From: Pseudocercospora fijiensis CIRAD86
Taxonomy: Eukaryota; Ascomycota; Dothideomycetes; Mycosphaerellales; Mycosphaerellaceae
Assembly: GCF_000340215.1 (NCBI RefSeq)
Contig: NW_006921535.1
Coordinates: 3,830,596-3,894,595 of the forward strand
Direction of reading: 5' to 3'
DNA: 64,000 bases
Shown in pieces: positions 52,696 through 64,000 of the stretch. The position numbers and the translations under genes were made by a program. The first letter of the stretch is position 1. Each line of letters starts with the position of its first letter. The notes beneath the pieces were generated by a model. It searched no databases. It had not been told where the DNA came from and saw only the letters and a list, made by a program, of their open reading frames with translations.

Positions 52696-54816
52696 TCAAT
52701 CAAATCCACCAAAGTCCGAATCACTATCTTCAGGCGCTGCTTCCCGAGAACGGTTTCGGCTGCCTTGAATGGCCCCTTTTCTCTTGTTCTCTTCTCGGCG
52801 CACGTATCCCGCCTTTGTGCTGATCTTGGCTTTCCTCGCGGCTTTGGGGTCTTTACTGGCGCCACGTGCGGTGCGAGATTCAACACCATATTTCCTCAGA
52901 TCGTGTTTGGCTTTCTTCGTCAGACTTGGTAACGTATCCAAGAGCCATTGCTGCACACCGCCCTCCTGGCTAGCTCCCGCTTCCGCTTTTTGCTTCTGCG
53001 CAGCAGCGACAGCATTGGCAACGTGCTTTATGTATGGAACATCTTCCTTGGTGTACAGCGTAACAGCCACGCCGCCTTCTCGGCCTGCGCGCCCTGTTCG
53101 TCCTACCCGGTGTACGTATGCAGCGCTTGAGGTCGGTATATCATAATTGACCACTCCATTCACACCTCGGAAATCCACGCCTCGCGATAACAGGTCGGTC
53201 GTGATGAGCACCCATATCTCGCCTTTGCGGAATTTAGTCATGACCGTGTCGCGAGCACTGTCTGAGAGGTCAGAATGCAGCACTGCAATCCGACTAATGC
53301 CGCCAGCTTCAGCAGGGATATCGTAGAGAAGCTCAGAATGTAGCGCGACCGCCCGTTCGATGGTTTGCGTAAAGACCAGGAAGGGCAATAATAACGGAGG
53401 ACCAGCTTCAGAAGAGGGCGTTGTTGGATGCAACAGCTGTCGCAGTCCCATCAACTTTCCTTGTTCTGAAGCAGCATATATCAGCCTGTGCTCGACATTA
53501 GGGACCGCAGAGTCTTTCAAGCCCACCACAAGACGAATGAGAGGGCTATCGTCTTGCACTATGCCCAGCTTTGCTTTTCTCTCACCAATCACCGATATTG
53601 CCAACTCCTCGATGTTACTACCCATTGTTGCTGACCATAAACTAACCCGCAATTCCACATGAGGCAAAGCGTGCCAGATGCCGAGCGTCTGCTCGCGGAA
53701 GAGCGGGTCAAGGAGTACATCTGCTTCATCCAGAACAAGGTATTGAACATCTGGTAGTTTCGCATCGCTCGCAGACACGATTGATGCCAGGATTCCTGGA
53801 GTCGAGACCAGGACATCCGATTTCACCGACACCTCGCGACCCTCACTGTGATCTTCGTCTTCGTCCGAATCCCCATCGCTGTCGGTCGTCATGGCAGACC
53901 CCAATCGCATTCCCTTCCGCACCTGCGTGACTTTTATGCCTGTATTGCGAGCCAATTTTCGAATCTCGTTCACGATTTGACCAGCGAGTTCTTTTGTTGG
54001 CGCCAGAATAATTCCCTTGCTACTCCTCCGATCGCCTGGTCGTTCTCGTCTAAGCCTTTGAATACTGTGCAGCAGCGTGATCGCGAACGCCAGCGTTTTG
54101 CCACTCCCGGTCGGCGCAACTGTCAATAGATCTAAGCTGGAAGAATGAGCAGCGGCAAGCGGTCGGTCTGCAGAAGAGAGAACGTTTTTGGGCTTTTCCA
54201 GTAAGAGCGGGATTGCACCTAGCTGTACTTCGGTGGGCATTGTGTACCCTTGTTCCTCAATGTTGGCTGAAATTCTACTGGAAATATCATATTGGGCCTC
54301 CAATTCGGCGAAGGAGCACAATGGCTGTGGGAAAATGGAAATTTTCTCTGCCCTTTCGCTCTTATCCTTCTTCTTGGGCGTCCCTCGCTCTGGTGCCTTC
54401 TGTGAGCATGGCGCGGCATTGAGCCATGTGACCTTCACTTTGTGCTCTTTCAGTATACGCTTGCGCTCATCAAGAGAGATCATGGCAGGCTTCTTCGACG
54501 GTAGATGAGGTGGATGCGCCTCTTGCTTTTCGACATGTTTTCCACCGATGGCACCTGCCTGAGAATCGGTACCGCGCGCATCATTCCGTGAATGATTTCC
54601 GAAGAAATTGAGCTCTACGGTCTCTGGTGGCTCGCCTTTCCCGCGTTTGCGCTTTTTTGAAGTCGTCAACACAGTCGAGACGCTGCCTTCGCCCTTGCTG
54701 GGAAATAGTTGTGGCGAGGCATTTTGACCGCTGGACGGTGTCGTTGTTGTTGCAGTCTTTGCGCTCGGGCTCCTGTTCGATTTCTGTCCACGCGCCAAAA
54801 GCCTACGTAAATCCAT
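52696..54816 (-). CDS. ROK1: DEAD-box ATP-dependent RNA helicase Rok1
   Basis: A nucleolar helicase needed for early pre-18S rRNA processing. The single-exon frame gives 706 residues. The basic N-terminus (1-130) contains KKRKRGKG and a conserved ELNFFGNH block. Then follow the Q-motif region YTMPTEVQLGAIPLLL, motif I APTGSGKT (234-241), motif Ia APTKELAGQ, motif II DEAD (363-366), motif III SAT, and motif VI HRVGRTGRAGREGG. An acidic insert (DSDGDSDEDEDHSEG) separates motifs Ia and II. The C-terminus is Lys/Arg-rich and ends in DSDSDFGGFD. The gene is convergent with LRA1, 120 bp away. Confidence 0.95.
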   Translation of the reverse strand: MDLRRLLARGQKSNRSPSAKTATTTTPSSGQNASPQLFPSKGEGSVSTVLTTSKKRKRGKGEPPETVELNFFGNHSRNDARGTDSQAGAIGGKHVEKQEAHPPHLPSKKPAMISLDERKRILKEHKVKVTWLNAAPCSQKAPERGTPKKKDKSERAEKISIFPQPLCSFAELEAQYDISSRISANIEEQGYTMPTEVQLGAIPLLLEKPKNVLSSADRPLAAAHSSSLDLLTVAPTGSGKTLAFAITLLHSIQRLRRERPGDRRSSKGIILAPTKELAGQIVNEIRKLARNTGIKVTQVRKGMRLGSAMTTDSDGDSDEDEDHSEGREVSVKSDVLVSTPGILASIVSASDAKLPDVQYLVLDEADVLLDPLFREQTLGIWHALPHVELRVSLWSATMGSNIEELAISVIGERKAKLGIVQDDSPLIRLVVGLKDSAVPNVEHRLIYAASEQGKLMGLRQLLHPTTPSSEAGPPLLLPFLVFTQTIERAVALHSELLYDIPAEAGGISRIAVLHSDLSDSARDTVMTKFRKGEIWVLITTDLLSRGVDFRGVNGVVNYDIPTSSAAYVHRVGRTGRAGREGGVAVTLYTKEDVPYIKHVANAVAAAQKQKAEAGASQEGGVQQWLLDTLPSLTKKAKHDLRKYGVESRTARGASKDPKAARKAKISTKAGYVRREENKRKGAIQGSRNRSREAAPEDSDSDFGGFD

Positions 54817-55003
54817 CTCAAGGAAAAGTGTTTGGAAATTGGCGGCGGCAGGAGCAGTTGGCTGGCGGTGTGCGGCTCTTCTCCTGCAGTAGGCGAAAGT
54901 CTGGTACGCGCGGAACTAGCCGTCAAGATTTTGGCATTGAGCTCCGGTTCAGCACAACATCACCAATCGAAGGTCTCTCACACTCCTTCAGCATCCCACA
55001 GTC

Positions 55004-55765
55004 ATGGTCTCTCCTGCCATACCGCGGCTGGTCCTCCGGCAAACTCGATTCATCGTCCAGCGACGCGCCGCCTCAACTACGTCCGAAGCCGCAAACGCGG
55101 CATCAAAGAGCGCAACTGCTGCTAAGGAGACCGCGCAGAGCACAGCATCAAAGGCATCAGAGGGCTTGTCACGAGTTACAAGCTCAGCCGGCCCGGCACT
55201 CAGCAAGGTAGCCAGCTCCGCAAGCAATGCGGTATCGAGCATCGGGGGACGAACCGGCAGAGCAATCAGCTTTGTGCAAGGTTAGATGGCCTGGAAAGAA
55301 GCAATCAAGGAACTGTGCTAACATGCGACGCGAAGGTCTCGTTCCACACGTCGTATACTATGGCAAGGTTGCGGGAGAACTTGGGAAGATCATCTACAAT
55401 GGTCGCAGCATGCAGCCACCGTAAGTCTCATGAATGCCCAGCTCTGCACGCACCTTTGCCTAACGCACTCTGCCAGGTCCATGCAAACCGTTCAATCCTA
55501 TCTCACTACTGTGACCAACGTGATCCGCAACCCTTCCGCAGCTGCTAGCCTTGGATCAAAGACAGCTCAGGCTGTCGAGCGATCCGCGCAAGCCGCCATT
55601 GACCAGCCACACTCGTTCCTAACCAGACTTCGAAACCTCGACTCAGCGACATTGACCCAGGTCGGTATTGTTGGAGCTGAGACTATTGGTTTCTTCTCCA
55701 TCGGTGAGATTATTGGACGATTCAAGCTTGTTGGCTACAGAAGCAGTGCACCTGCACATCACTGA
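55004..55765 (+). CDS. ATP20: Mitochondrial F1Fo ATP synthase subunit g
   Basis: Subunit g helps dimerise ATP synthase at the inner membrane. Exons 55004-55280, 55336-55420 and 55477-55765 (55- and 56-bp introns) give 216 residues. The N-terminal ~25 residues (MVSPAIPRLVLRQTRFIVQRRAAS) form a mitochondrial presequence. A Ala/Ser/Lys-rich helix, probably disordered, covers ~25-90. The subunit-g core starts at FVQGLVPHVVYYGKVAGELGKII and continues with the conserved NVIRNP. The C-terminal segment VGIVGAETIGFFSIGEIIGRFKLVGY is the single membrane helix with the GxxxG-type spacing of this subunit. The spliced frame is continuous through both joins. Confidence 0.92.
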
Positions 55766-58312
55766 GCAACGGGCATATAAGAGGTGACGTGGAGAGAGCG
55801 AGAGAGAGGCAGCTGAGATATATCCTATAGACACTGTGATCGAGCTTAAAAGCAGTTCTCTCACAGTCGGGGAAAGAAATCGCGCCTTCAGCAAACAGCT
55901 GGCGCCCGTACCTTTTTTGGGCATAACCTGAAGCATTTTTTGCCTCTAGAATTGACGTGCCGGACCTGTATCTTCTCCTCTGCGATGCCACTGCCTGCGA
56001 TCCCTCTCACATGCGATCCTGAAGAGTACTTGCTACAGCTACAGGTCCTCCCGGCAGAAGCCTCCCGAGCCTCGGCAGTCGCTGCAGCCTTAATCTGGTA
56101 TGCACCTCAACAGCAGCACAGTGAAAAAAAACTGAAGATGAAGAACATCAACAAATGGCTGCACATCGAGGAGTGACCTTCAGTCAATTTCCGGTCCGCA
56201 GCCGGTTTTGGTACGTAGTTGCCCCCTCCAGCTTGCCCTTTATAATGAAGTAGAACTCGAGGCACAACCTAATCTGTCATTGGCGTCCGTGAGGATTCAA
56301 TGCTCTTTTCACCGTGGACGCATCGGCATTCGCGTACCGTAGAACAGGTGAGGTGAGGTGAACTCACTCCGTCAAAGTCCGTCTCACCTTCCTGATATCG
56401 CAGGCGCTAAGCGATCGGAATCGGAACCTGGCCTGAATGTGGTTTCCAGAACATCTCTTTCTGTGACGAGGCAAATGCCGACAGTCTCGCGAAGCGAATA
56501 CTGGGGCACGCGGGCTGTGCCAACAGGCCGGAGGAGATCCTCGTCCGGGTACTACGACTTCTGGACAGCGATAATAAGGTCTATCGGAAATCCTACAAGA
56601 GGTCAAGAAGTCTCACAACGGCAGTAGCCAATGCCAATCCCTGCCAAAGAAAAGACATGGAAAGATCCAGATGTCTCGGAGAAACGTTCCTAGCCTGGAC
56701 CTGCCTGGTGAGAACTGTACCGTACATGAGCCCTATAAGGCACAGGACATGTGGAGGCCTCCGATGGGATGGATTTGACGAGGCTCCGTGAGTTGCGACG
56801 CGTCTACAACCTAGACACTATCTAGAACCGGTACTCTGCATCGCATGGTGCCGAGAGGAGATTGGAGGGTGCCCCCAAAAAGGCCTATCTTCACGGTAAT
56901 GACTACGACATCTCAATACTACCATAATCGTGCTACAGCTGCCGACCATTGTGAAAGAAGCCATTAAAAATAACAAGTGACAGCGCACGGATAGCACCCA
57001 CTAGACAAGACGATGCTAGGCGCATGATGGGTCCCTGGTGACGCCCTCTCAAGGAACGCTATCCGGGCTACGACGTTTCGCCTACCTGCATTAAATGAAA
57101 CCAGGCTGTAGCCGACGTTGGAATTATGGAGCAGACACGCCTTGACGAGACGTCTCACAAGGATACCATCGTCAGACTACGTGGCATTAGTCAATGCATA
57201 TTCCTGGCTGCGACGCACATCTCTACCGGCATGTCGCGCCACCTGAGGCTTGTGGCCCATACGTATGTGAACGAGCAACAGCTGCCACGTGATTAGCATG
57301 TGCTCGGAGAAGTCAGCCATGAGAGATGTCTCGAGAGCAGACGGCGTCTGGCATCTGTTCAAACACTAGCCGCCGACATACATGTACCACGGGGAATGTG
57401 CCTTTTAGCGCTCCTGGTTCAGAACGTGGATCTAGCGTTGCTGTGTGGTAAACTCAGGATTCACCTCCCCAAGCGCTATTTTGCCGCGCGGAATCATCAT
57501 CCGCGAGGCATACAAATTGGTACCTGCATAGACTGAGATGGATTTTCAATGCTGTGCAACTCTCTTACTGAGAGTCTGCAATGTTATATAGAAACACGTA
57601 GGCTTGGATTTGTTTTTTTGCTCATTTGCTATCGGCATAAGTAGATTACACTCCGGCGAAGTACATTCACAGAAGGTAGAGATCTCGTTTCGTCGGTACA
57701 GAAGCACTAATTCAGACAGAATGAGAGGCCTTGCTTAGCCGTAGCGAGAGCCGCGGGACAAGATCCGCAAACGCTAGAAGCATAGATAAGGCGGTGGAAC
57801 GATAGCAGCGACTACGTCCCTAAGCAAAGTTGCCTACTCTAAAAGGAACGGGGATGCAGGCGAATGTGCGGTCTCGGTGGCTCAACGTTTTCATATTCAC
57901 GCTATGCAGCAGTGCTGGAAGCTCCCAGGACCCAATGTAACTACTATACAAGCTCGCAAGCATGAGCTTCAAGCGAGATGCAATACTATCTAGGATGAAG
58001 GCGCATATCGGCACGGGGAAAGCATTCCACGCGCAGCGCTATAAATGCCTGCCATTAACCCCAGAAAGGCTGGCAAGCAATATGCAGCGTTGCAGCGAGC
58101 ACGTCGGCAGGGTGTAGGAGCAATCAAAGCTAGGCCGGATCATTAATCAGTGTGATGCTCGCATACAGCGGCCATAGCGGATTCGGCATTTCTTTGACGT
58201 CAAGCTCAAGCAGTGCTCTGGACAGCTGTCACGGGTCAGCCCAGGCCAGGCAATTCGCGTGGCCCGTTGTGGGTTGTGGACGAAGGAAGTCTCGAGCAAT
58301 ATAGCACGCATA

Positions 58313-58332
58313 GGGGGGGGGGGGGGGGGGGG
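58313..58332 (+). repeat. Homopolymer of 20 G
   Basis: Twenty consecutive G between TA and CGCGCT. Such a run is a slippage-prone site and may differ in length between reads. Confidence 0.95.
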
Positions 58333-58620
58333 CGCGCTCTCGCAAAACGCCGAGCGCAAGCAGAGCACTTCGATCAGCAGATGCGGTACCCGATGTAGTA
58401 GTGAAGAATGGAGAGTCCGAAAGCTGCGGATAAGATATAGTAGCTTACGAGGCAAACATGTGCCATCCTCAACATTATTGCGATTCTGGCATTCTAGCGA
58501 GCCGCGAGCAGCAACACGGATGGATGCGCGATTTGGCATGGAGGTACTGTACGTACCTGTACCCAGCAGACCAGGGTGGTGGTAATGAAGCTTTTGTGCA
58601 TGCACCTGTTCGTTAGTAGT

Positions 58621-58813
58621 GTGTGCACACACGGTAGGGATGTTGGAATACACGCTTCTGCAAATGCAGCATTGCAGCCTCTGTACACTCTGTATAATAC
58701 ACTGGTGTCCACCGGTGCACACACGTCGGGTATACCCGGATACCAGGATATCCGAGGATTATTAGGTGGCCCACCGTGGCCTGGCCGGCAACATGTAGGA
58801 TATCAGCGTATCC
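58621..58813. repeat. Cluster of short perfect palindromes
   Basis: Within 193 bp lie GTGTGCACAC (58621-58630), CACCGGTG (58710-58717), CGGGTATACCCG (58727-58738), GGATATCC (58746-58753), GGTGG-C-CCACC (58765-58775) and a GGATA/TATCC hairpin (58798-58813). Confidence 0.8.
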
Positions 58814-58851
58814 CATAACCCCTCCTTGCATATATACGCCAGCTCAAGTTT

Positions 58852-58879
58852 GCGCCGCCGCCGCCGCGCCGCCGCTGCG
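58852..58879. repeat. CCG/CGG trinucleotide tract
   Basis: GCCGCCGCCGCCGCGCCGCC-type run, about 28 bp, inside the gene-poor region. Confidence 0.8.
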
Positions 58880-59078
58880 TACGTGGTGTACTACAGAGCG
58901 TGTACACCATACACAGATTTGTGTACTCCATCCCTAACACACGGGTTTGTGCCGGCTGCAGTAGTTCTACAGTCTAGCGCAGCGCAGTACTGGTGCAGCG
59001 CAGCAGCTGGCATCAGTCTGGGCTAATAGTCATCGTCGATAGATTTGGGGGCGAACCCTGGGGGCGTGAGGTGGTGAC

Positions 59079-59106
59079 GTCGCATGTCGCATGTCGCACG
59101 TCGCAT
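59079..59106 (+). repeat. Four tandem copies of a 7-bp unit beside a TGACGTC site
   Basis: GTCGCAT, GTCGCAT, GTCGCAC and GTCGCAT occur in direct succession. The first overlaps TGACGTCGC, a perfect CRE-type (bZIP) core. A regulatory role is possible but unproven. Confidence 0.75.
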
Positions 59107-60116
59107 TCCTCAACGCCTTTGATGGGGAACGAAAGAAAGGGTTTGGTGCTCACACCCTCAGGAGTCAAGGCATCATAGCCTACCAGCAGTACCAGCAGCA
59201 GCGGACAGGACATGGGCAGCAGCGCGCGTGGCTCGCCGGCTACGGCTGATGGCCGCTGGTGCTGGTATCTCCCTTACTGTCGGCAATGTGTCGCTGAATT
59301 TCTTGCCTCTTTTAGTTGTGGCACTGACGGGCAACGAGGCGTCGGTGCGTTTTGGCAATTGGCCTTTGCTCGCGACCGGCGACCTGGAGGCAACCGCTGG
59401 CTGGGCTGGCTGGTGGCTGTGGAATGTGGATGGCTCCATGTGCTTGCCGCCGAGATTGATCCAGTCGACGCACAACGGGCGTCCGAGGCAGAGCGCGCTG
59501 GTGCGAGCAACAATGCCAACGCCGGGCTGGGTGGCCGTCTCAGGGAATAATAATAAGAATTGTGCTGGACGCGGACGCAGACGCGGACGCCGCGGCGCTA
59601 AGGCGAAGGTGCTCGAGCAATGCAGCCCTCACGCTCACGCCAACACCAGCCTGGGCAGCGTCTGCAGCGGCGACTGGCGAGTTCACGTCGGCCGCGCGCC
59701 GTCCGCCATCCGCCGTGCACCGTCCGATGCTGAGATGCTGATGCTGATGCTCAGCGCTGCACTCGCGCTCGCGCCGCAGCAGTGCCTAGTTTCAGTCCAG
59801 ACTCCAGCACACTTGCAAAGCATGCGCATCCGCAAGCATCAAGCATCCCTAGCAGCTTCCTAGCTCATGCAGGCCCCACCCCAATAATCCCATCCATCTG
59901 CCATCGCTCTTCTGCTCGACGCCGACCAGGCCAGGAAGAAGAGCTCTCTGCAGCTTAATTCGGCTGGAGTGGAGCACCAGCAGGCTCGCTGCTCAGCATG
60001 CTCGCGCCTCTAATTCTAAACGGTGATCTCATCATAATAAGCTATCTTTGCCCTTTCGCAGCAGAACATGCCTAACAAACCGCCCAGCGAACAACGGACC
60101 CGGCCCCTAAGCGCTT

Positions 60117-60136
60117 GCTCGCTCGCTCGCTCGCTC
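60117..60136 (+). repeat. (GCTC)5 microsatellite
   Basis: Five GCTC units in the 5' leader or promoter of the GT2 gene, 145 bp before its start codon. Confidence 0.9.
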
Positions 60137-60281
60137 GCATGACAACCGAGGGTCCGTGGCCACCCATATATCTCAAGCCTATCCTCTGATCTTCCCTTCG
60201 CACTCGCAGGTGTCTATGTGTGTCGACTCCGGCCTTGCCACCTCTTCCTCTCGTTTAGCAGCGCAGCGCAGCGCAGGCAGC

Positions 60282-61902
60282 ATGGGTTACGCTTTGATCG
60301 CTGTCGCCGTCTTTCTGTGGTATGTCGACCGTCTCGCGGAAGCGGCTACCAGAACTCTAATCTCGCCAGCCCACGTGCGCTGACCAGTCGAGCAGGTTGT
60401 TTCGTTATTTCAGATTGATTGTTAATTGCATCTCCCACTGGACCTTCAAGCCAATTCCTATTCCAGCCAAACCGCAGTACACGTCGCAGCATGTCACCAT
60501 CATATTACCGACAATCGCTACGGGAGGCGAGGAACTCGAGACAACTCTGTCGACCTGTCTAAAATCAGAGCCCTACGAGCTGCTGCTCGTCACGGTCGAC
60601 GGCAATGCCAAAAATTTGACCGATCTCGCCAACAGAATCAATGCCAATAAGATACGTGTCTTGAGCATAAGGGAGGCCAACAAACGTCGCCAAATGTGCC
60701 GCGCCATCCCCGAAGTAACGACCAAGTTTACCATCTTCGTGGACGACGACGTTGCGTGGCCGCCGAAAGTGTTGGAATGGATGTTGGCACCATTCGAAGC
60801 AGACGAGAAAATGGGCGGAGTCGGCACTTCGCAACGCCTGAGGAGGCGGGCCAAGGCCAACGGGATCATGGAGGCCATGGTCGATTTCCTGGGCGCTGCT
60901 TACCTGGAACGGCGAAACTTCGATTGTTCAGCCTGCCTGCACATCGATGGTGGACTTCCATGCTTGTCCGGTCGAACTGTGGCATATCGAAGCGACATCC
61001 TGCAAGACCCGGCTTTTACACATGGCTTCACGCACGAGGTCTGGAACACTATGCAGCTGAACGCTGATGACGACAACTTTATCACGAGGTGGATGTACGC
61101 GCATGGGTACAAGATTGCTATGCAATACCACAAGGCAGCGGAGGTTCAGACCACACTGGAGTCTCAGCCGAAGAAATACCTGAGCCAATGCTTGCGATGG
61201 GTTCGCAGTAATTGGCGAAGCAACTTGACGAGTTTGTTTGTTGAACGACACTATTGGCAGTAAGACTGATATTTTCCGCCACTCGCTGCGGCGGTGAAGA
61301 TTCACGCTGACTTTGCATAGTTCACAACCGTGGAGCACATATGCTGTGCTTCAGACCACGTTGACCGCATGGAATTTCGTGTGGGATCCGCTGAATATAT
61401 ATCTGTGGTGGACAATATCCGCAGGTTGGTCAGAAAACGACCGTTTCGCGCTGAGAGTCTTCTTGATCACTTGGATTTACGGCTTCAGCAAAACTGTGAA
61501 GCTTTGGGGCCATTTCATCCGATACCCTGCAGATGTGGTATTCATACCAGTCTACATTGCATTTGGCTATTTCCATACTCTTATCAAGATCTACGGATTG
61601 CTCACACTGAGTGAGGTAAGCGCGAAAAGCATAAGCTTAAATGACGACTGTGCATCGCTGACCGCCTTTTCACAAAGACCACATGGGGAAGCAGGGACGG
61701 AGCCGATACCGACAACCGCGTCCGTATGATTCGACTACCAGCCTACGACTCAACTACACCTGACGGCCGTAGCTCTGAGACGTTTGACTACCCTTTGCTG
61801 CACACGGCCACTGCTGAAGACGAACTGCCTGCATACCTGCCCGCATACGAAAGTCACAGGAGACATCAGACCCCTCCATTTACGACCCCATATCATGATT
61901 GA
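60282..61902 (+). CDS. Processive family-2 glycosyltransferase (Cps1/hyaluronan-synthase-like)
   Basis: Membrane GT2 enzyme predicted to polymerise and extrude a cell-surface polysaccharide; homologues (Cryptococcus Cps1, Zymoseptoria/Fusarium GT2) are needed for capsule-like layers, hyphal growth or virulence. Exons: 60282-60319, 60396-61259, 61321-61615 and 61678-61902, giving 473 residues. Exon 1 (38 bp) joins to give a signal-anchor MGYALIAVAVFLWLFRYFRLIVN. The GT-A domain has VTIILPTI, a VDGNAKN region, FVDDDVAWPP (metal-binding Asp motif), GRTVAYRSD, NADDDNFITRW and the QCLRWVRSNWRSN acceptor-site motif. Several membrane helices follow (LNIYLWWTIS, FLITWIYGFSKTV, VVFIPVYIAFGYF). The last exon is a Pro/Thr/Tyr-rich cytosolic tail. 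All splice sites are GT-AG. Confidence 0.93.
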
Positions 61903-64000
61903 CGAGTGTAATGTTTGCGCACGCACGATACCCAGGCATCATCTTCGTTTCTTGCATTGGCACCGCGTATAGAGGCTAGATGAGGTGCCGCGGCACGTTT
62001 TGCCATGAGAAGTGGCACCATCTGCCAGGAGGAGAGATGCTATGCTTGGCCAGAAAAAGTTTTTTTGGTCTTATTCAGCAGACATGTTTGGCGAGGCGCA
62101 CTTGGGTTGAAAAGTTGGGAGCACGGCCAGCATTTGTGATGCGATTTTTCATGCTTGGCCGAGCGAGATTGACAATGAATGCAGCGAAAGGCATGGTGTT
62201 CGGTATGACTGGGCGGGCTTAAAGCCTTTTCTGCACGCGACAGCTTCCATTTGAGCGTTCACAGCGACGACATTGTACAGAGTATACCATCGCAGGGCAA
62301 CGCTGCGACCGAGCACGTACATACACCTTGCTCGCCTTCAACAACAACAACAACAACAACAACAACCATTCTCATCTCCAGCTTCTGTCGTCTAGCTGCT
62401 CTCGCGTACCTGCAGCGTGCGACGACAATCCTGGTGCCGACTGCTGTGGGCCTTTTCTTTCATGTCGTATCTCGACAGGCCAGAGTCCAAGTAGTATATC
62501 AACATTGCATTATCCCAAAGGACTGCGGGCGGATCGAGAACATGGCGAGCATGAGCTGAGCTCTGCGGCTTTGCCAGTTTTCGTCGGCCGCGCTCGAGCT
62601 GACACAATGGAAGCGAATTTGGGAGGCTTGAGCACCAGGGCACGTTTAGGAACTACTGTACATCTGGCTAGTTATTAAGGGCCAGCCACCATCTGCAGGT
62701 AGCCTTGCTCGTGCAGGTGGAGCAGAAATGCTCGACGATCATGAGACGACATCATCAATCATGTCCACACAAGATGACCACCATGTTCATCAGGTAGTCC
62801 GCCAACAGACGCCCGAGCCGCGGTGCTTACATCTCCACACCAAGATTGTTTATTATTTTGATCTTCAGTCACGCTGTATACTGATTCAGCGGGGCCGGAA
62901 GACTTTGAACAAGCTCGAAAGATACATGTACTGGTCTCGGTGCTTGCAGGGATCAGGGTCGAAGGCAAAAGAGACCGTCGCCGCCGGTCGTCGTTCGTCA
63001 TGCCCGTCATTATTATTGCCCGTCAAGTCCTCTTCGGCCCGCTGATTGCGTGTCTGCGAACTCTATTGCAGATCACAGGCGTGCTCGAGCAGTGGCATTA
63101 TCATTACAGGACATAGTAGTAGTAGTGGCGGGCGGCAGGCCTGGTGGCCTCGGATTTGGCTCCTTTCAGAGCTCCCAGGCGTAGCGAAGCTTCCAAACGG
63201 AAATCGAGCTGGAGGGGGGTCAAAGCCAGCATCTCGTCTACGTGCATGGAAGCTGGGATTTGTGCCGTGTCTTACCATATGAGGCTTGAGCAATTGCACG
63301 CAGCGGTTGCCAACGCATTCGGCAGTTCACCAATTCGCTCAGAGGAGTCCATTAAAATAGCTGATGTCGTGATCTGCCGCCTGCGCGCTCGGCCAAACCT
63401 TACAATACTGCAGCATCTGAGACTCCACACGCACTTGTGAGTCCAGTGCAGAGATTCACTTCCTGCTTCTGTCTCGGCACAATAGCGGGGTTCTCGGCGG
63501 CCGAGGAGGGCAAGAGGGTGTGGGTGTGGTGCTCGTCCCGCCGATGGTCCTGAATCTGGTTGGAAATGATGATCTGATGTTTCTCAACTGCCAACACTAT
63601 TACCGTGCACCCAGCTACCCCAAGCAAGCAAAAGCGCGATGCTGGCCGAAAGGGAGCAAGGTACTTGCCCATACCGGACGCCGGACGCTACCCTCCACCT
63701 GCAGTTGCACCGATCTCGCCCGTGCACCCCATGCGTAAGCGGAATCACGCTGCGGCGAAAAACTTCTTTCACATGCCGCCGTCTACTAATCAAAAGGGAC
63801 TGCCACGGTCAAGACCGTGCGCCGCGCATGCTTCTGCACGCGATCGGACCTCCTTGGATACATGGAGAGACTGCAGTGCGAAATGCTGAGTTGCATTTTT
63901 CCACTGTCCGAAACATCCTTCCCTGCCCGGGCATAAGCCGACACCCAACACGAAGAGCTCCAAAATCTGGTAGCTTTGTCGCTTATTATTATATCGCTGT
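61903..64000. other. 2.1-kb region to the window edge without a supported gene
   Basis: Short overlapping frames on both strands show no family features. It contains a (CAA)9 microsatellite and AGTAGT repeats near 63116-63127. A gene continuing beyond base 64000 cannot be excluded. Confidence 0.45.
62339..62365 (+). repeat. (CAA)9 microsatellite
   Basis: Nine perfect CAA units after CGCCTT. Confidence 0.95.

Larger units (their letters stand above)
55766..60281. other. 4.5-kb gene-poor region
   Basis: No gene is supported in this stretch. The right half (58300-60200) is unusually rich in simple repeats and palindromes, listed separately, and is GC-rich from 59050 on. A long plus-strand frame at 59228-59863 (211 codons) is low-complexity and overlaps frames on the other strand; I do not call it. 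The last part must include the promoter of the GT2 gene. Confidence 0.5.

Noticed and set aside
58313..58332. Poly-G run as a sign of an assembly gap
   Set aside because: Possible, but flanking sequence is continuous and the run is short; read-level data would be needed.
59228..59863. 211-residue plus-strand frame in GC-rich DNA
   Set aside because: Low-complexity composition with overlapping frames on both strands; GC-rich DNA gives long frames by chance.

Overview
The window is nuclear DNA of a filamentous ascomycete, most probably a Dothideomycete (Mycosphaerella/Cercospora-like; the class is an inference). The reasons are many introns of 47-130 bp with GTRNGY donors and CTAAC/CTGAC branch points, a pentafunctional AROM gene, fungal-only families (TRI12-type transporter, DUF3638/DUF6606 giant protein, Cps1-like GT2 enzyme, NoxA), and two patches carrying the footprint of repeat-induced point mutation (RIP: CpA/TpG almost gone, TpA very abundant).

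Left third (1-23 kb), a gene-dense housekeeping block: AROM (N-terminal 854 codons, cut by the window edge); cytosolic ribosomal protein S0 divergent from mitochondrial uS15; a secreted carboxylesterase; a repeat-built small protein; a hypothetical protein; Rrp7; a nine-exon TRI12-type MFS transporter divergent from Npr2 (a SEACIT/GATOR1 subunit); a conserved multi-pass membrane protein; and two neighbouring secreted proteins, one glycine-rich and made from duplicated mini-exons, one cysteine-rich with a GPI-type tail. An intronless 3161-codon gene (DUF6606/DUF3638/DUF3645 family) fills 23.9-33.4 kb and carries what look like helicase-type ATPase motifs.

Middle (34-44 kb), an accessory island: a heavily RIP-mutated piggyBac-type transposon on the minus strand with its first catalytic Asp changed to Asn; a broken Ulp1-like (C48) protease gene; a protein with an internal duplication; a 106-bp tandem duplication; and a second RIP patch holding a dead ORF and about 3.5 copies of a 135-bp tandem repeat whose damage falls from left to right.

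Right third (44-64 kb): a LigD-type 3'-phosphoesterase-domain protein, Tim10, a DUF7727-like membrane protein, NADPH oxidase NoxA, a divergent L-rhamnose catabolic pair (lactonase and L-rhamnose 1-dehydrogenase), the DEAD-box helicase Rok1, ATP synthase subunit g, a 4.5-kb gene-poor stretch rich in simple repeats and palindromes, and a processive GT2 glycosyltransferase. I recognised no tRNA, rRNA or CRISPR. Exon boundaries below were derived by hand from splice signals and reading-frame continuity and are not transcript-supported.
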